From: Deltaproteobacteria bacterium
GTDB taxonomy: Bacteria > Desulfobacterota > Desulfobacteria > Desulfobacterales > JAFDCJ01
Direction of reading: 5' to 3'
DNA: 14,617 bases
Assembly: GCA_024277475.1 (NCBI GenBank)
Contig: JAJRVC010000323.1
Coordinates: 1 to 14,617, forward strand
The notes under the pieces are model-generated. The model did no database searches. It saw only the letters and a list, made by a program, of their open reading frames with translations, and had not been told where the DNA came from. A program made the translations under genes and the position numbers. Positions 5,454-12,452 of this stretch are shown here, in pieces (the stretch's first letter is position 1; each line of letters starts with the position of its first letter).

Positions 5454-6425
5454 CTACCACGCCTCATACATCCGGGTTTTCACCAGTTTATCATCCTCGA
5501 AAACGAATGCCGTTGCATCCTGATCCCTTGGAACCAGAACCCATATTTCTTCGCCGGGCTTGATGTAGTTGTCGAATATATCTTCAGTTTTACCCCCGCT
5601 CTCCAATTCGATCCGGATTCTTTTTTTTAGAAATCCGTTTTTAACCCGGTGCTGCAACAGGCTGCCGTACAAGGGCTGGTGCCGGCGTGCTCCTACTGTT
5701 TTGCCGGGGAGGCGATTGATTACCAGACTAACAGTGCTGTTTTCGCGTATTCGATAGCCCGCCGGTGGTTCCTGGCGAATAATAACATTGCGGAGTTTAT
5801 GTTTTTCAAAAGACGATTGAATCTCTCCGACAGTCAAGTTAGTCTTTTCGATCATTAACACAGCTTTGTCCAGCGAAAATCCGGTCAGTTCAGGCATTTT
5901 GTATGCAACAGGTCGAGGCCCCATGCTCACCAATAGGTTTACCGCTGTCCCGCGCGTGACCATGGTGCCGGCAGAGGGTACCTGGTCAATAATATGGTCT
6001 TTCTCAACAGCTTTGAAATAGGTACGTGTCAAATGGTCCTGGGAAATGCCGTTTTCTTCCATGATCATTCGAGCCTGCCGCTCTGAAAGCGAGATTAGAT
6101 TGGGCATTAAAATATTTTGAGGACCTTTTGATATAATAATTCTGATATCACGGTCTTTCTTTATTTCCGATCCCGGGCCCGGTTCCTGGTAGATAACATG
6201 GTTTTTAGGAAATTGCCGACTGTACTCCGACCCATTTACTTTTGTGTTCAATTGCAGATCGGACAACAATTCAAGCGCCGTGACCACGTTTTTTCCCACA
6301 AGATCAGGCACGATCACCGTATCTTCGCTTTTGATGATAAAAGTCAGTGTCAAATAGGCACTGACGCCTGCAACCATCAAAAAGACAGTAAACAGGGCGG
6401 CTATTTTTGTAAACTTTGTAATCAT
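5454..6425 (-). CDS. PASTA-domain membrane-anchored protein
   Basis: 323 residues. A short cytosolic start, one membrane segment (about 7-31), then three PASTA repeats outside the membrane: about 36-101 (VPDLVGKNVVTALELL ... QEPGPGSEI), 105-169 (MPNLISLSERQARMIM ... QVPSAGTMV) and 176-237 (MPELTGFSLDKAVLMI ... QEPPAGYRI). Each has the family's Pro-x-Leu start and [QE]xPxxG end. A region of about 85 residues follows (239-323), predicted beta-rich, with no motif I recognise. PASTA domains bind peptidoglycan stem peptides or beta-lactams in kinases and penicillin-binding proteins. Here neither a kinase nor a transpeptidase domain is attached, so the protein may be a wall-sensing or scaffold factor. 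Its ATG overlaps the rsmB stop (ATGA at 6425-6422), making it the last gene of the operon by translational coupling. Confidence 0.88.
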   Translation of the reverse strand: MITKFTKIAALFTVFLMVAGVSAYLTLTFIIKSEDTVIVPDLVGKNVVTALELLSDLQLNTKVNGSEYSRQFPKNHVIYQEPGPGSEIKKDRDIRIIISKGPQNILMPNLISLSERQARMIMEENGISQDHLTRTYFKAVEKDHIIDQVPSAGTMVTRGTAVNLLVSMGPRPVAYKMPELTGFSLDKAVLMIEKTNLTVGEIQSSFEKHKLRNVIIRQEPPAGYRIRENSTVSLVINRLPGKTVGARRHQPLYGSLLQHRVKNGFLKKRIRIELESGGKTEDIFDNYIKPGEEIWVLVPRDQDATAFVFEDDKLVKTRMYEAW

Positions 6426-7780
6426 TTGATTCGTTGAAATCGAACTGAAAAAAAACCATCCATCTGAGTTAAGTGTGGAAAGGTTTTGAAAAATCCCTTT
6501 GTGATTGCCATTTTTCTAATTTTATTCGGAAGCCCTTTATAACGATCATATATAGCAAAATCACCATGGTTTTTTAAAAATTGATAAATTACCTCTTCAT
6601 TCTCTTCGCACTCCGGACTGCAGACGGCATACACTAAAAAGCCGTCCTGTTTGACTGCAGGGGCCAAATTTTCCAGCAGCCGCAGTTGCCTGGTTTTATT
6701 TTTTGCTAACTCTTTTTCGGATCGATGCCATTTTATATCCGGGTTGCGACGCATGACGCCGAGTCCCGAGCAGGGAGCATCCAACAAAATGCGGTCAAAG
6801 CCGTTGGGAGGCATTTGCGCCAATCCATTTTCAAGATTACAACAAAGAGTTGACACGATCGAAATGCCCAAGCGCTGCATTTCAGTCTCAAGCTGCGAAA
6901 GCTTTCCCCCGTCTACGTCCAATGCAACGACAGCACCTTTATTTTTCATGAGTTGGGCGATATGGCCGGTTTTACCACCCAGTCCTGCACAGGCGTCCAG
7001 AACTGTTTCCCCCGGTCTCGGATCCAACAACAGTGAAACCAGCTGTGCGGCTTCATCCTGGACCTGGAACCAACCGGCTTCAAAACCACGGAGCCCTGGT
7101 ATCGATGTCGTGGGATTGATAAATGTGATGCCGTCCGGTGAATAAGGTGTCTGTTTTACGTTTTCAGCTTCGCTGTCGAGTTTCATTAACAGTTCATACG
7201 GTGATATCCTGAGTGTATTGGTACGAACGGTTATCGGCGGTATGGAATTTACGGCATCGCACAGGGCCGCCGTATTTTTTTGACCATAACGATGCAGCCA
7301 TCTGAGAATGATCCATTCCGGAAACGATTTGCCTGCTGCCAGGGCGGCGCCTGCATTTTCAGCGATATCCGGAAAGGAAACGTTTCGATGCTTCCGGGAA
7401 GCTTTACGCAACAAGGCGTTTACGTACCCTACCACCCATGGTGCACCGGAGGCTTTGGCCATGTCGACAGCAGTGTTTACCGCCGCAGAATCAGGAATTC
7501 GATCCAGGTAAATAATCTGAAACAGGGCCAGTCGCAGGATATTCAAAATCTTCGGGTTGATTTTATCAAAACGGGTGCTTGAAAAATGGGAGATAATATA
7601 ATCCAAGCGGCCTCTCCAACGCAGGACCCCATATACCAGGGTCTGCAGTAGCGCCCGATCCCGTTGCCGGTCAAGCTGTCCACCACCGGAACTGCTTTCC
7701 ATCAGGGTGTCCAGGGTGCGCCGACCTTGATCCAGGGTATTCAATATGACGCATGCAGTTTTTCGTACATCAAAGGGCAT
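6422..7780 (-). CDS. rsmB: 16S rRNA (cytosine(967)-C(5))-methyltransferase
   Basis: 452 residues, the normal length. Residues 5-130 form the NusB-like all-helical RNA-binding domain (GVLRWRGRLDYII, LALFQIIYLDRIPDSAAVN). Residues 150-452 form the Rossmann-type methyltransferase. SAM motif I reads DACAGLGGKTGHIA (262-275), slightly different from the common DACAAPGGK. Motif IV is DAPCSGLGVMRRNPDIKW (334-351) with Cys337, and motif VI is VYAVCSPECEENEEVI (383-398) with Cys387. The two cysteines are the pair used by 5-methylcytosine RNA methyltransferases, the motif VI residue as nucleophile and the motif IV residue to release product. It modifies 16S rRNA C967 (E. coli numbering). It begins 32 bases after the fmt stop and ends overlapping the PASTA gene by 4 bases. 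No strong ribosome binding site is seen upstream. Confidence 0.94.
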   Translation of the reverse strand: MPFDVRKTACVILNTLDQGRRTLDTLMESSSGGGQLDRQRDRALLQTLVYGVLRWRGRLDYIISHFSSTRFDKINPKILNILRLALFQIIYLDRIPDSAAVNTAVDMAKASGAPWVVGYVNALLRKASRKHRNVSFPDIAENAGAALAAGKSFPEWIILRWLHRYGQKNTAALCDAVNSIPPITVRTNTLRISPYELLMKLDSEAENVKQTPYSPDGITFINPTTSIPGLRGFEAGWFQVQDEAAQLVSLLLDPRPGETVLDACAGLGGKTGHIAQLMKNKGAVVALDVDGGKLSQLETEMQRLGISIVSTLCCNLENGLAQMPPNGFDRILLDAPCSGLGVMRRNPDIKWHRSEKELAKNKTRQLRLLENLAPAVKQDGFLVYAVCSPECEENEEVIYQFLKNHGDFAIYDRYKGLPNKIRKMAITKGFFKTFPHLTQMDGFFSVRFQRIK

Positions 7781-7812
7781 GATAACCGGAATTGACTATT
7801 GAATTAAAGATG

Positions 7813-8754
7813 CTAACCAAGAACGGAACCTGGCGGTATCTTGTGTCCCTGCAGAAATTTTTTTATCGATAGGCGTTTGCCCGAAGCGCCCTGAATTTCT
7901 TCGACGCAAAGCGCACCTTTGGCGGTAGCCACGCGAAACTCATCGGCAAACCCTTTCAGGACCGTACCTGGAAATTCCGAGATTTCAATCGCAAGGGGAC
8001 GGGATTTGAATATTTTAAGGCGTTTGTGGCCAAGAAAAGTATAAGCTCCGGGCCATGGGGTGATTCCTCGAATAAAATTTACCAGGGACTCAGCGGATTT
8101 GTTCCAGTTGATGAGGCCGTCGTCTTTGGAGAGCATGGGCGCATAGGTGGCCAGGTTGTGATCTTGGGGGATAGGTTGAATCCGATTGTCTGCAAATGCT
8201 TCTAAGGTGTCTATGAGGATGGCCGCTCCTTTAACGGCCAAACGGTCGTGCAATGTTCCGGAGGTATCATCCGGGTTAATGGATTCTCTGGCGCTGAGCA
8301 GGATGTTTCCGGTGTCCAGTTCCCTTTCCATCAGCATACTGCAAATCCCGGTTTCTTTTTCACCGTTAATAATGGCCCATTGGATGGGTGCGGGACCGCG
8401 ATATTTGGGGAGCAACGAGGCATGAATGTTAATTGTTCCGATACGGGGCAATGCTATTAAATTTTCGGAAAAGATTCGTCCAAATGCGATGACCACCAGA
8501 AAGTCCGGTTTAAGATCTTCAATCATGCCGGCAAACTCTACGGTCTTGATGGAAGCTGGCTGGCTGACCTGATACCCCAGATCCAAAGCCGCTCGTTTTA
8601 CCGCAGATGGTGCCATTTTGCGGCCCCGCCCTCTGGGGCGGTCCGGTGCTGTGACAACCCCGGCGATATTATAATTGTTTTCATGCAGAGCGGTGAGAGC
8701 CGGCACGGAAAATTGCGGTGTCCCCATAAATATTATTTTGAAAGCTTTTTTCAT
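7813..8754 (-). CDS. fmt: Methionyl-tRNA formyltransferase
   Basis: 313 residues, the normal length. It transfers the formyl group of 10-formyltetrahydrofolate to the amino group of methionyl-tRNA(fMet). The N-terminal catalytic domain shows FMGTPQFSVPAL (9-20), DRPRGRGRKM (38-47), the signature SLLPKYRGPAPIQWAI (113-128), and the catalytic Asn109, His111 and Asp147 (INIHAS; ERELDTG). The C-terminal tRNA-binding domain (about 210-313) carries GITPWPGAYT and a final OB-like segment ending VLG. Its ATG overlaps the def stop by the 4-bp ATGA at 8754-8751, so the two enzymes that add and later remove the formyl group are translationally coupled, the classic def-fmt arrangement. Confidence 0.96.
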   Translation of the reverse strand: MKKAFKIIFMGTPQFSVPALTALHENNYNIAGVVTAPDRPRGRGRKMAPSAVKRAALDLGYQVSQPASIKTVEFAGMIEDLKPDFLVVIAFGRIFSENLIALPRIGTINIHASLLPKYRGPAPIQWAIINGEKETGICSMLMERELDTGNILLSARESINPDDTSGTLHDRLAVKGAAILIDTLEAFADNRIQPIPQDHNLATYAPMLSKDDGLINWNKSAESLVNFIRGITPWPGAYTFLGHKRLKIFKSRPLAIEISEFPGTVLKGFADEFRVATAKGALCVEEIQGASGKRLSIKKFLQGHKIPPGSVLG

Positions 8755-9260
8755 TTTTCTCGTAATTGTTTTTTGACGCGTCGTTTGTACATTTGCCTTT
8801 TCAATGAACTGATGTGCTTAATGAATAACGTGCCGTTTAAATGGTCGATTTCGTGCTGAAGGATGATGGCCAGCATTCCCTCCGCATCGATTTTCAAAGG
8901 GTTGCCATGCCGGTCATGGCCTTCAACGGTTATGGCTGCAGCGCGTTTCACATCAGCCCTGAAGTCTGGAACACTGAGGCAACCTTCATTTTCAGATACG
9001 ATCTCTCCTTCGCTGGTGATGATTCTGGGGTTGATCAGAACCTGCAGCGAAAGGCCCTCATCTTTGGGGGAAACATCGTAAATTAATACACTCTTGTCCC
9101 AGCCGACTTGGATTGCCGCCAGGCCAACCCCCGGAGCGTCATACATCGTGAGGGCCATCTTGTCGATTATTTCCTGAACCTTCCCATCGATATTATCCAG
9201 CGGTTGTGTTGGTTGGCTCAGAAATTTATCAGGATAGGTTAAAATATTGAATTTGCTCAT
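8751..9260 (-). CDS. def: Peptide deformylase
   Basis: 169 residues from the ATG at 9260-9258. It removes the formyl group from the N-terminal methionine of new proteins. All three family motifs are intact: GVGLAAIQVG (44-53, GxGxAAxQ), EGCLS (92-96) with metal ligand Cys94, and QHEIDHL (135-141) with metal ligands His136 and His140 and catalytic Glu137. The frame continues upstream to a TTG at 9308, but that start would run into the preceding gene, and the extra 16 residues match nothing in the family. The ATG at 9260 lies 4 bases after the upstream stop and begins with MSKFNILTYPD, the usual family start. No clear ribosome binding site is present; coupling to the upstream gene is likely. 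Confidence 0.95.
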   Translation of the reverse strand: MSKFNILTYPDKFLSQPTQPLDNIDGKVQEIIDKMALTMYDAPGVGLAAIQVGWDKSVLIYDVSPKDEGLSLQVLINPRIITSEGEIVSENEGCLSVPDFRADVKRAAAITVEGHDRHGNPLKIDAEGMLAIILQHEIDHLNGTLFIKHISSLKRQMYKRRVKKQLREK

Positions 9261-9264
9261 ATCG

Positions 9265-10362
9265 TTACTTTGATAGTGGATCCAAATCTGTGAGTTCTTT
9301 GCCTTCAAAAGACATCCGGCGTATGTTGACGCTGAGAATCATTGCCGACACAAAACCGATGAGGATTACCGGAATCACTTGAATGGCATGGTTTGCCAGG
9401 GTGAAACCAGCCGCATCTTTGGCGGAAATGCCAAATAGAGAAAGCGCGAACACCCCGCCTGCTTCCCAGAGACCCCACCATCCGGGAACAGACGGCAGGG
9501 AAATAAAGAAACAGATAATCACCATTACAGTGGTTATTTCAAGATATGTCAGATCAATGCCCGGACTGCCAAGTGAAAACAAATAGTAAGAGCAGGCCTG
9601 CAGACCCCAGATAAGCACTGAGAGAGCCGTACACAAAAAGATTTTTTTGGGATACCTGATCAGTGCGAAACCCTGAGCGATATTTTTTAATATGTTGATG
9701 ACAGGATCACAAGCTTTTTTTCTGACGGTGGCCTTAAATCGATTTCCTGTAAAAAAGAACAACGCCGGCGCGAACAAAATTGCGCTGTAAATTAAATCGC
9801 GGGCCCGGCCGATGCCAAATATCGCGATTCCCGCAATTAACACCGCGCCAAGCAAAAGCAGGGTATCAAATACGGTTTGCAGGGTTTCTTTGTTCAGTTG
9901 ATAATTCCCAAAGGTAACATATTGATCGGGGTCTATCTTCAATGTGCCGGCGGTTAACATGAACAGCAGAATTAAAAGACAGATGTCAAATACCCGTTCC
10001 GCGACGACGGTGGCCAGGCCGGTGGCAAAAGGAACTTTTTCCTCTTTTTGCAGAATTATCGGGCGGGCCACTTCGCCAAGGCGACCCGGCAGCACACAAT
10101 TGATCATAAATCCGATCATGAGAGGATAAAACGCACGGCGGAAACTTATCCTGCAGGACGATTCCAGTATGAGTTGCCAGCGGACAGCACGCAGCATAAA
10201 AGAAAACACCGCGACCAGAACCGCCGGTAATACCCAAAAATAATTGATAGAAGCAAAATACTTAATAAGCTCGGCAAGCGGGACGTTTTTAAAAGCAAAA
10301 TAAAGTGCTCCCGCCGATAATAAAACACCCCCGATAAAGGAGAGAGTCATTTTTTTTTTCAT
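9265..10362 (-). CDS. Lysylphosphatidylglycerol synthase TM-region / UPF0104 family membrane protein
   Basis: 365 residues with about eight hydrophobic spans. It shows the PF03706-type pattern: LRAVRWQLIL (57-66), GRLGEVARP (93-101), VAERVFD (120-126), and PSVPGWWGLWEAGG in the C-terminal third. The family includes the flippase-like domain of MprF, but stand-alone members lack the catalytic aminoacyl-transfer domain, as here. Stand-alone relatives are proposed to move lipids or glycolipids across the membrane, so the substrate cannot be stated. Its ATG overlaps the ribF stop (ATGA, 10362-10359), and its stop is 4 bases before def, so it is embedded in the operon. The coding sequence opens with a run of ten A residues (10359-10350) directly after the ATG; a second in-frame ATG follows at codon 5. 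Confidence 0.85.
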   Translation of the reverse strand: MKKKMTLSFIGGVLLSAGALYFAFKNVPLAELIKYFASINYFWVLPAVLVAVFSFMLRAVRWQLILESSCRISFRRAFYPLMIGFMINCVLPGRLGEVARPIILQKEEKVPFATGLATVVAERVFDICLLILLFMLTAGTLKIDPDQYVTFGNYQLNKETLQTVFDTLLLLGAVLIAGIAIFGIGRARDLIYSAILFAPALFFFTGNRFKATVRKKACDPVINILKNIAQGFALIRYPKKIFLCTALSVLIWGLQACSYYLFSLGSPGIDLTYLEITTVMVIICFFISLPSVPGWWGLWEAGGVFALSLFGISAKDAAGFTLANHAIQVIPVILIGFVSAMILSVNIRRMSFEGKELTDLDPLSK

Positions 10363-11294
10363 GCAGATAAAATTTCCCGGGCAGCGGCCATGTCTTTCTT
10401 GATTTGATCAATAAGCTCTGAAATATCCGAAAATTTTACTTCATCTCGTATGCGTTTGATAAAATTCACCCGAATTTCTTCATTATATATATTATCAACA
10501 AAATCAAAGATATGCACTTCAACCGTAAATTCATAATTTTCAAATGTCGGGCTGTAACCGATGTTTGCCACACCTTTGAAAGGTTTCCCCCGGCATTCTC
10601 CGGTAACTGCATAAATTCCGATTTTGGGACATAATTCGTCATGCAGATTTATATTGGCGGTTGGAATGCCAAGTAGTTTGCCGCCTCGATCACGTCCGGC
10701 GACCACCCTTCCTCTGATCTGATAATGACGTCCCAGCATTTTTTCCGCTTGCTCCATCCAACCCTCTGTGACAAATTCCCGGATTTTGGTGCTGCTGATT
10801 CTTTCTGCAAACCCTTTGGACATTTTAATCCAGTCCGCTACAATGACCTCAAAGCCATATCTGGCAGCATAGGCTTTTAACAGATCGATATTACCCTCAC
10901 GATTCTTGCCGAAGTTATAATCTCGACCCACCACAATAGCTTGCATGCCAATTTTCCCAACCAGTAAATCCCTGACGAATTCTTCGGCCGAAAGCGCCGC
11001 AAATTTGCGGGTGAATGGAATGCAGATGAGGACATCGATGTGAGTACGTCCGATCAATTCAGCTTTTTGCTCGTACAGGGTAATCAGGGGAGGGTGGCCG
11101 TTTGGCTTTAAAACTCGAATCGGGTGAGGATCAAAGGTCATGGCAATTGATGTGCCGCCGATATTTTCGGCTGTTTCAATAACTTCATGGAAAAGGGCCT
11201 GATGTCCGATATGAACGCCGTCAAAATTGCCGATGGTAAGGACGGCCTTTTTAAATGGTTTGGAAATCTTATCGAGGGTGTCAATAATTTTCAT
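10359..11294 (-). CDS. ribF: Bifunctional riboflavin kinase / FAD synthetase
   Basis: 311 residues, the normal length. The N-terminal FMN adenylyltransferase domain (about 15-185) shows TIGNFDGVHIGHQALF (20-35, the nucleotidyl-transferase HxGH motif), MTFDPHP (52-58), VVGRDYNFGKNREG and SSTKIRE. The C-terminal riboflavin kinase domain (about 187-311) shows GRVVAGRDRGGKLLGIPTANI (with the PTAN motif) and GVANIGYSPTFE. The enzyme phosphorylates riboflavin to FMN and adenylates FMN to FAD in the cytosol. As the first gene of the minus-strand operon it faces tRNA-Leu across a 94-base gap that must hold both promoters. Only a weak purine-rich stretch (GAAAG) precedes the ATG. Confidence 0.95.
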   Translation of the reverse strand: MKIIDTLDKISKPFKKAVLTIGNFDGVHIGHQALFHEVIETAENIGGTSIAMTFDPHPIRVLKPNGHPPLITLYEQKAELIGRTHIDVLICIPFTRKFAALSAEEFVRDLLVGKIGMQAIVVGRDYNFGKNREGNIDLLKAYAARYGFEVIVADWIKMSKGFAERISSTKIREFVTEGWMEQAEKMLGRHYQIRGRVVAGRDRGGKLLGIPTANINLHDELCPKIGIYAVTGECRGKPFKGVANIGYSPTFENYEFTVEVHIFDFVDNIYNEEIRVNFIKRIRDEVKFSDISELIDQIKKDMAAAREILSA

Positions 11295-11322
11295 GCTTAA
11301 CTTTCATCTATGAATAATAGGC

Positions 11323-11350
11323 TTGACATGGATTATAAAAAAGATATATG
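11323..11350 (+). promoter_or_regulatory. Sigma-70-type promoter of tRNA-Leu
   Basis: A perfect -35 box TTGACA (11323-11328), a 16-base spacer and TATATG (11345-11350) as -10 box lie 38 bases before the tRNA. This is the best promoter match in the window. Confidence 0.6.
11332..11337 (-). promoter_or_regulatory. Possible -10 box of the ribF operon promoter
   Basis: On the minus strand the sequence reads TATAAT at 11337-11332, 37 bases before the ribF ATG. No convincing -35 box lies at the right distance. The box falls inside the tRNA-Leu promoter, so the two divergent promoters would overlap and could compete. Confidence 0.35.
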
Positions 11351-11388
11351 TAGTCCACATTCTGAAATTAATCAATCTGTTTCAACGT

Positions 11389-11475
11389 GCCGAAGTGGCG
11401 GAACTGGTAGACGCGCTAGGTTCAGGGTCTAGTGTCTGTATGGACATGGGAGTTCGAGTCTCCCCTTCGGCACCA
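11389..11475 (+). tRNA. tRNA-Leu (anticodon CAG)
   Basis: 87 bases with encoded CCA. The acceptor stem pairs GCCGAAG (11389-11395) with CTTCGGC (11465-11471), discriminator A at 11472, CCA at 11473-11475. The D arm contains the class II pattern TGGCGGAACTGGTAGACGC. The anticodon stem CTAGG/TCTAG (one G-U pair) holds the loop TTCAGGG with anticodon CAG at 11423-11425, reading CUG. A long variable arm (TGTCTGTATGGACA) is typical of tRNA-Leu, and the T arm reads GGGAGTTCGAGTCTCCC. It resembles E. coli tRNA-Leu(CAG) closely. It has its own promoter and a terminator 28 bases downstream, so it is a single-gene unit. No integrase or attachment-site duplication is seen beside it. Confidence 0.96.
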
Positions 11476-11503
11476 CAATAAAATCAGTAGGTTATAGACT
11501 TTT

Positions 11504-11529
11504 AGCCCTTCTCTGGAAGGGCTTTTTTT
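11504..11529 (+). terminator. Intrinsic terminator of tRNA-Leu
   Basis: An 8-bp perfect stem, AGCCCTTC (11504-11511) with GAAGGGCT (11516-11523), has the tight loop TCTG and is followed by seven T residues (11523-11529). It is a textbook rho-independent terminator for the tRNA transcript. Confidence 0.85.
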
Positions 11530-11908
11530 AGGTCTGAGGCAACCCAATAGGTACTATTTAATAAGGTGCCCGTGATTTGAGGTAATAATAAACATTTTCG
11601 GGAGTTGTTCAAGTAATTATAATATATTTTGGCTTCATGAAATTTCAGGCTACTTAAAGCTTCACTTCAAGTTTCTGGTGTTTATTGCGGTAGTCGTCTC
11701 ATTCAGGCTTGAGGTGCGTTAGGGCATTTTTCAAAGAGACCAACGCTGCGGCAGACTGGTTCGGTTCCCCCAGTAATTTTCGCTGATCACGTAAAGCAGC
11801 AAATAGCAATGAACTTAAAAGAACTTAATATTTGTTTTTATAATGGAGCATGATTTATATTAAAGACCAGCAAATACAATAATTTGTGGTAACATAGAAT
11901 AGAAATGA

Positions 11909-11914
11909 TATAAT
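11909..11914 (+). promoter_or_regulatory. Possible -10 box (TATAAT)
   Basis: TATAAT at 11909-11914, with TTGTGG (11884-11889) 19 bases upstream as a poor -35 box. It would read into the small frame at 11917-12129 and towards the activase leader. In such AT-rich DNA a chance match is quite possible. Confidence 0.25.
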
Positions 11915-11958
11915 AAAAAGCTTCTATATTTCTTTATCTATATTATGGTAGCCTCTAT

Positions 11959-12129
11959 TTGAGACGAATCTCAATAATTGATGGGCCGATTTTCAAGCAA
12001 TATGATGGCAGTAAAATGGGATATCGGGTAAATATAATTTGTGGTAATAGCAATGGTGCTGATTTTAGTTATCAGCTCCATCTTGGAGTGATTAAAAAGG
12101 ATATTCTACATCCGGTGTATCTTTATTAG
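11959..12129 (+). CDS. Small open frame, unknown protein or gene remnant
   Basis: The frame is open from 11917 (after tandem TAA stops) to TAG 12127-12129. The likeliest starts are TTG 11959 (56 residues) and ATG 12016 (37 residues). The peptide contains IDGPIFKQYDGSKMGYRV (12-29 from the TTG) and GNSNGADFSYQLHLGVIKKD. It looks protein-like: mixed hydrophobic and charged, with G, N and D turns. I recognise no family. No good ribosome binding site precedes either start, so it may be the surviving 3' end of a larger decayed gene. It lies in an otherwise gene-poor 900-base stretch upstream of the activase. Confidence 0.25.
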   Translation: MRRISIIDGPIFKQYDGSKMGYRVNIICGNSNGADFSYQLHLGVIKKDILHPVYLY

Positions 12130-12271
12130 AATGGATTCCTTTCCTATCCGGAAAGGGGATCGGTTTCAGATCACGTCGGAATAAAAACAAACCCTCAGAG
12201 AGATACTCCCTTACTGGAAGGGAAAATCATTGAGAGACAAAATCAAACGATATTATCGAACGAGCGGAGCA

Positions 12272-12417
12272 TGTCTCCTTTTAAGAGACACGGCCCTGTA
12301 TTTCCAGCGCGAAGCGGTCCGACCATTTGGCCGGCCGATGACAGCCGAGCAAATTCGGTCTTAAATCGCCTGTATATGCTCGGCGGGATGCGACGTTTAT
12401 TTTAAAGAGCACGTCGC
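12272..12417 (+). promoter_or_regulatory. Hairpin-rich 5' leader of the glycyl radical activase gene
   Basis: Three perfect stems follow each other: TGTCTC (12272-12277) with GAGACA (12285-12290); GCCGAGCA (12344-12351) with TGCTCGGC (12377-12384); and GCGACGT (12390-12396) with ACGTCGC (12411-12417). The last ends 35 bases before the chosen start codon. A further 7-bp stem, CCTTTCC/GGAAAGG, lies at 12138-12156. None is followed by a T tract, so they are not ordinary terminators. They may be an mRNA leader that controls translation, a protein-binding site, or a chance by-product of GC-rich DNA. I cannot assign a riboswitch class. Confidence 0.4.
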
Positions 12418-12452
12418 GGTAAACATATCGCGCAAGTCAACCGGGAGTGAAA

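Larger units (their letters stand above)
11530..12446. other. Long intergenic region with no confident gene
   Basis: About 917 bases between the tRNA terminator and the activase gene. The first two thirds are AT-rich with many stops in all frames. They include the 14-base direct repeat ATAATTTGTGGTAA (11879-11892 and 12034-12047) and a small open frame (11917-12129). The last third is less AT-rich and rich in hairpins, and looks like the 5' leader of the activase gene. A 17-codon frame starts at ATG 12131 (MDSFPIRKGDRFQITSE) without a good ribosome binding site. The length and texture suggest lost genes, possibly including the missing glycyl radical enzyme, but no residue of such a gene is recognisable. 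Confidence 0.5.

Noticed and set aside
8751..9308. Longer def starting at TTG 9308
   Set aside because: It would overlap the upstream gene by 44 bases and adds 16 residues that do not fit the family; ATG 9260 fits the usual N-terminus.
11389..11475. tRNA-Leu as an integration site for a genomic island
   Set aside because: No integrase gene lies nearby and I saw no direct repeat of the tRNA 3' end in the downstream sequence.
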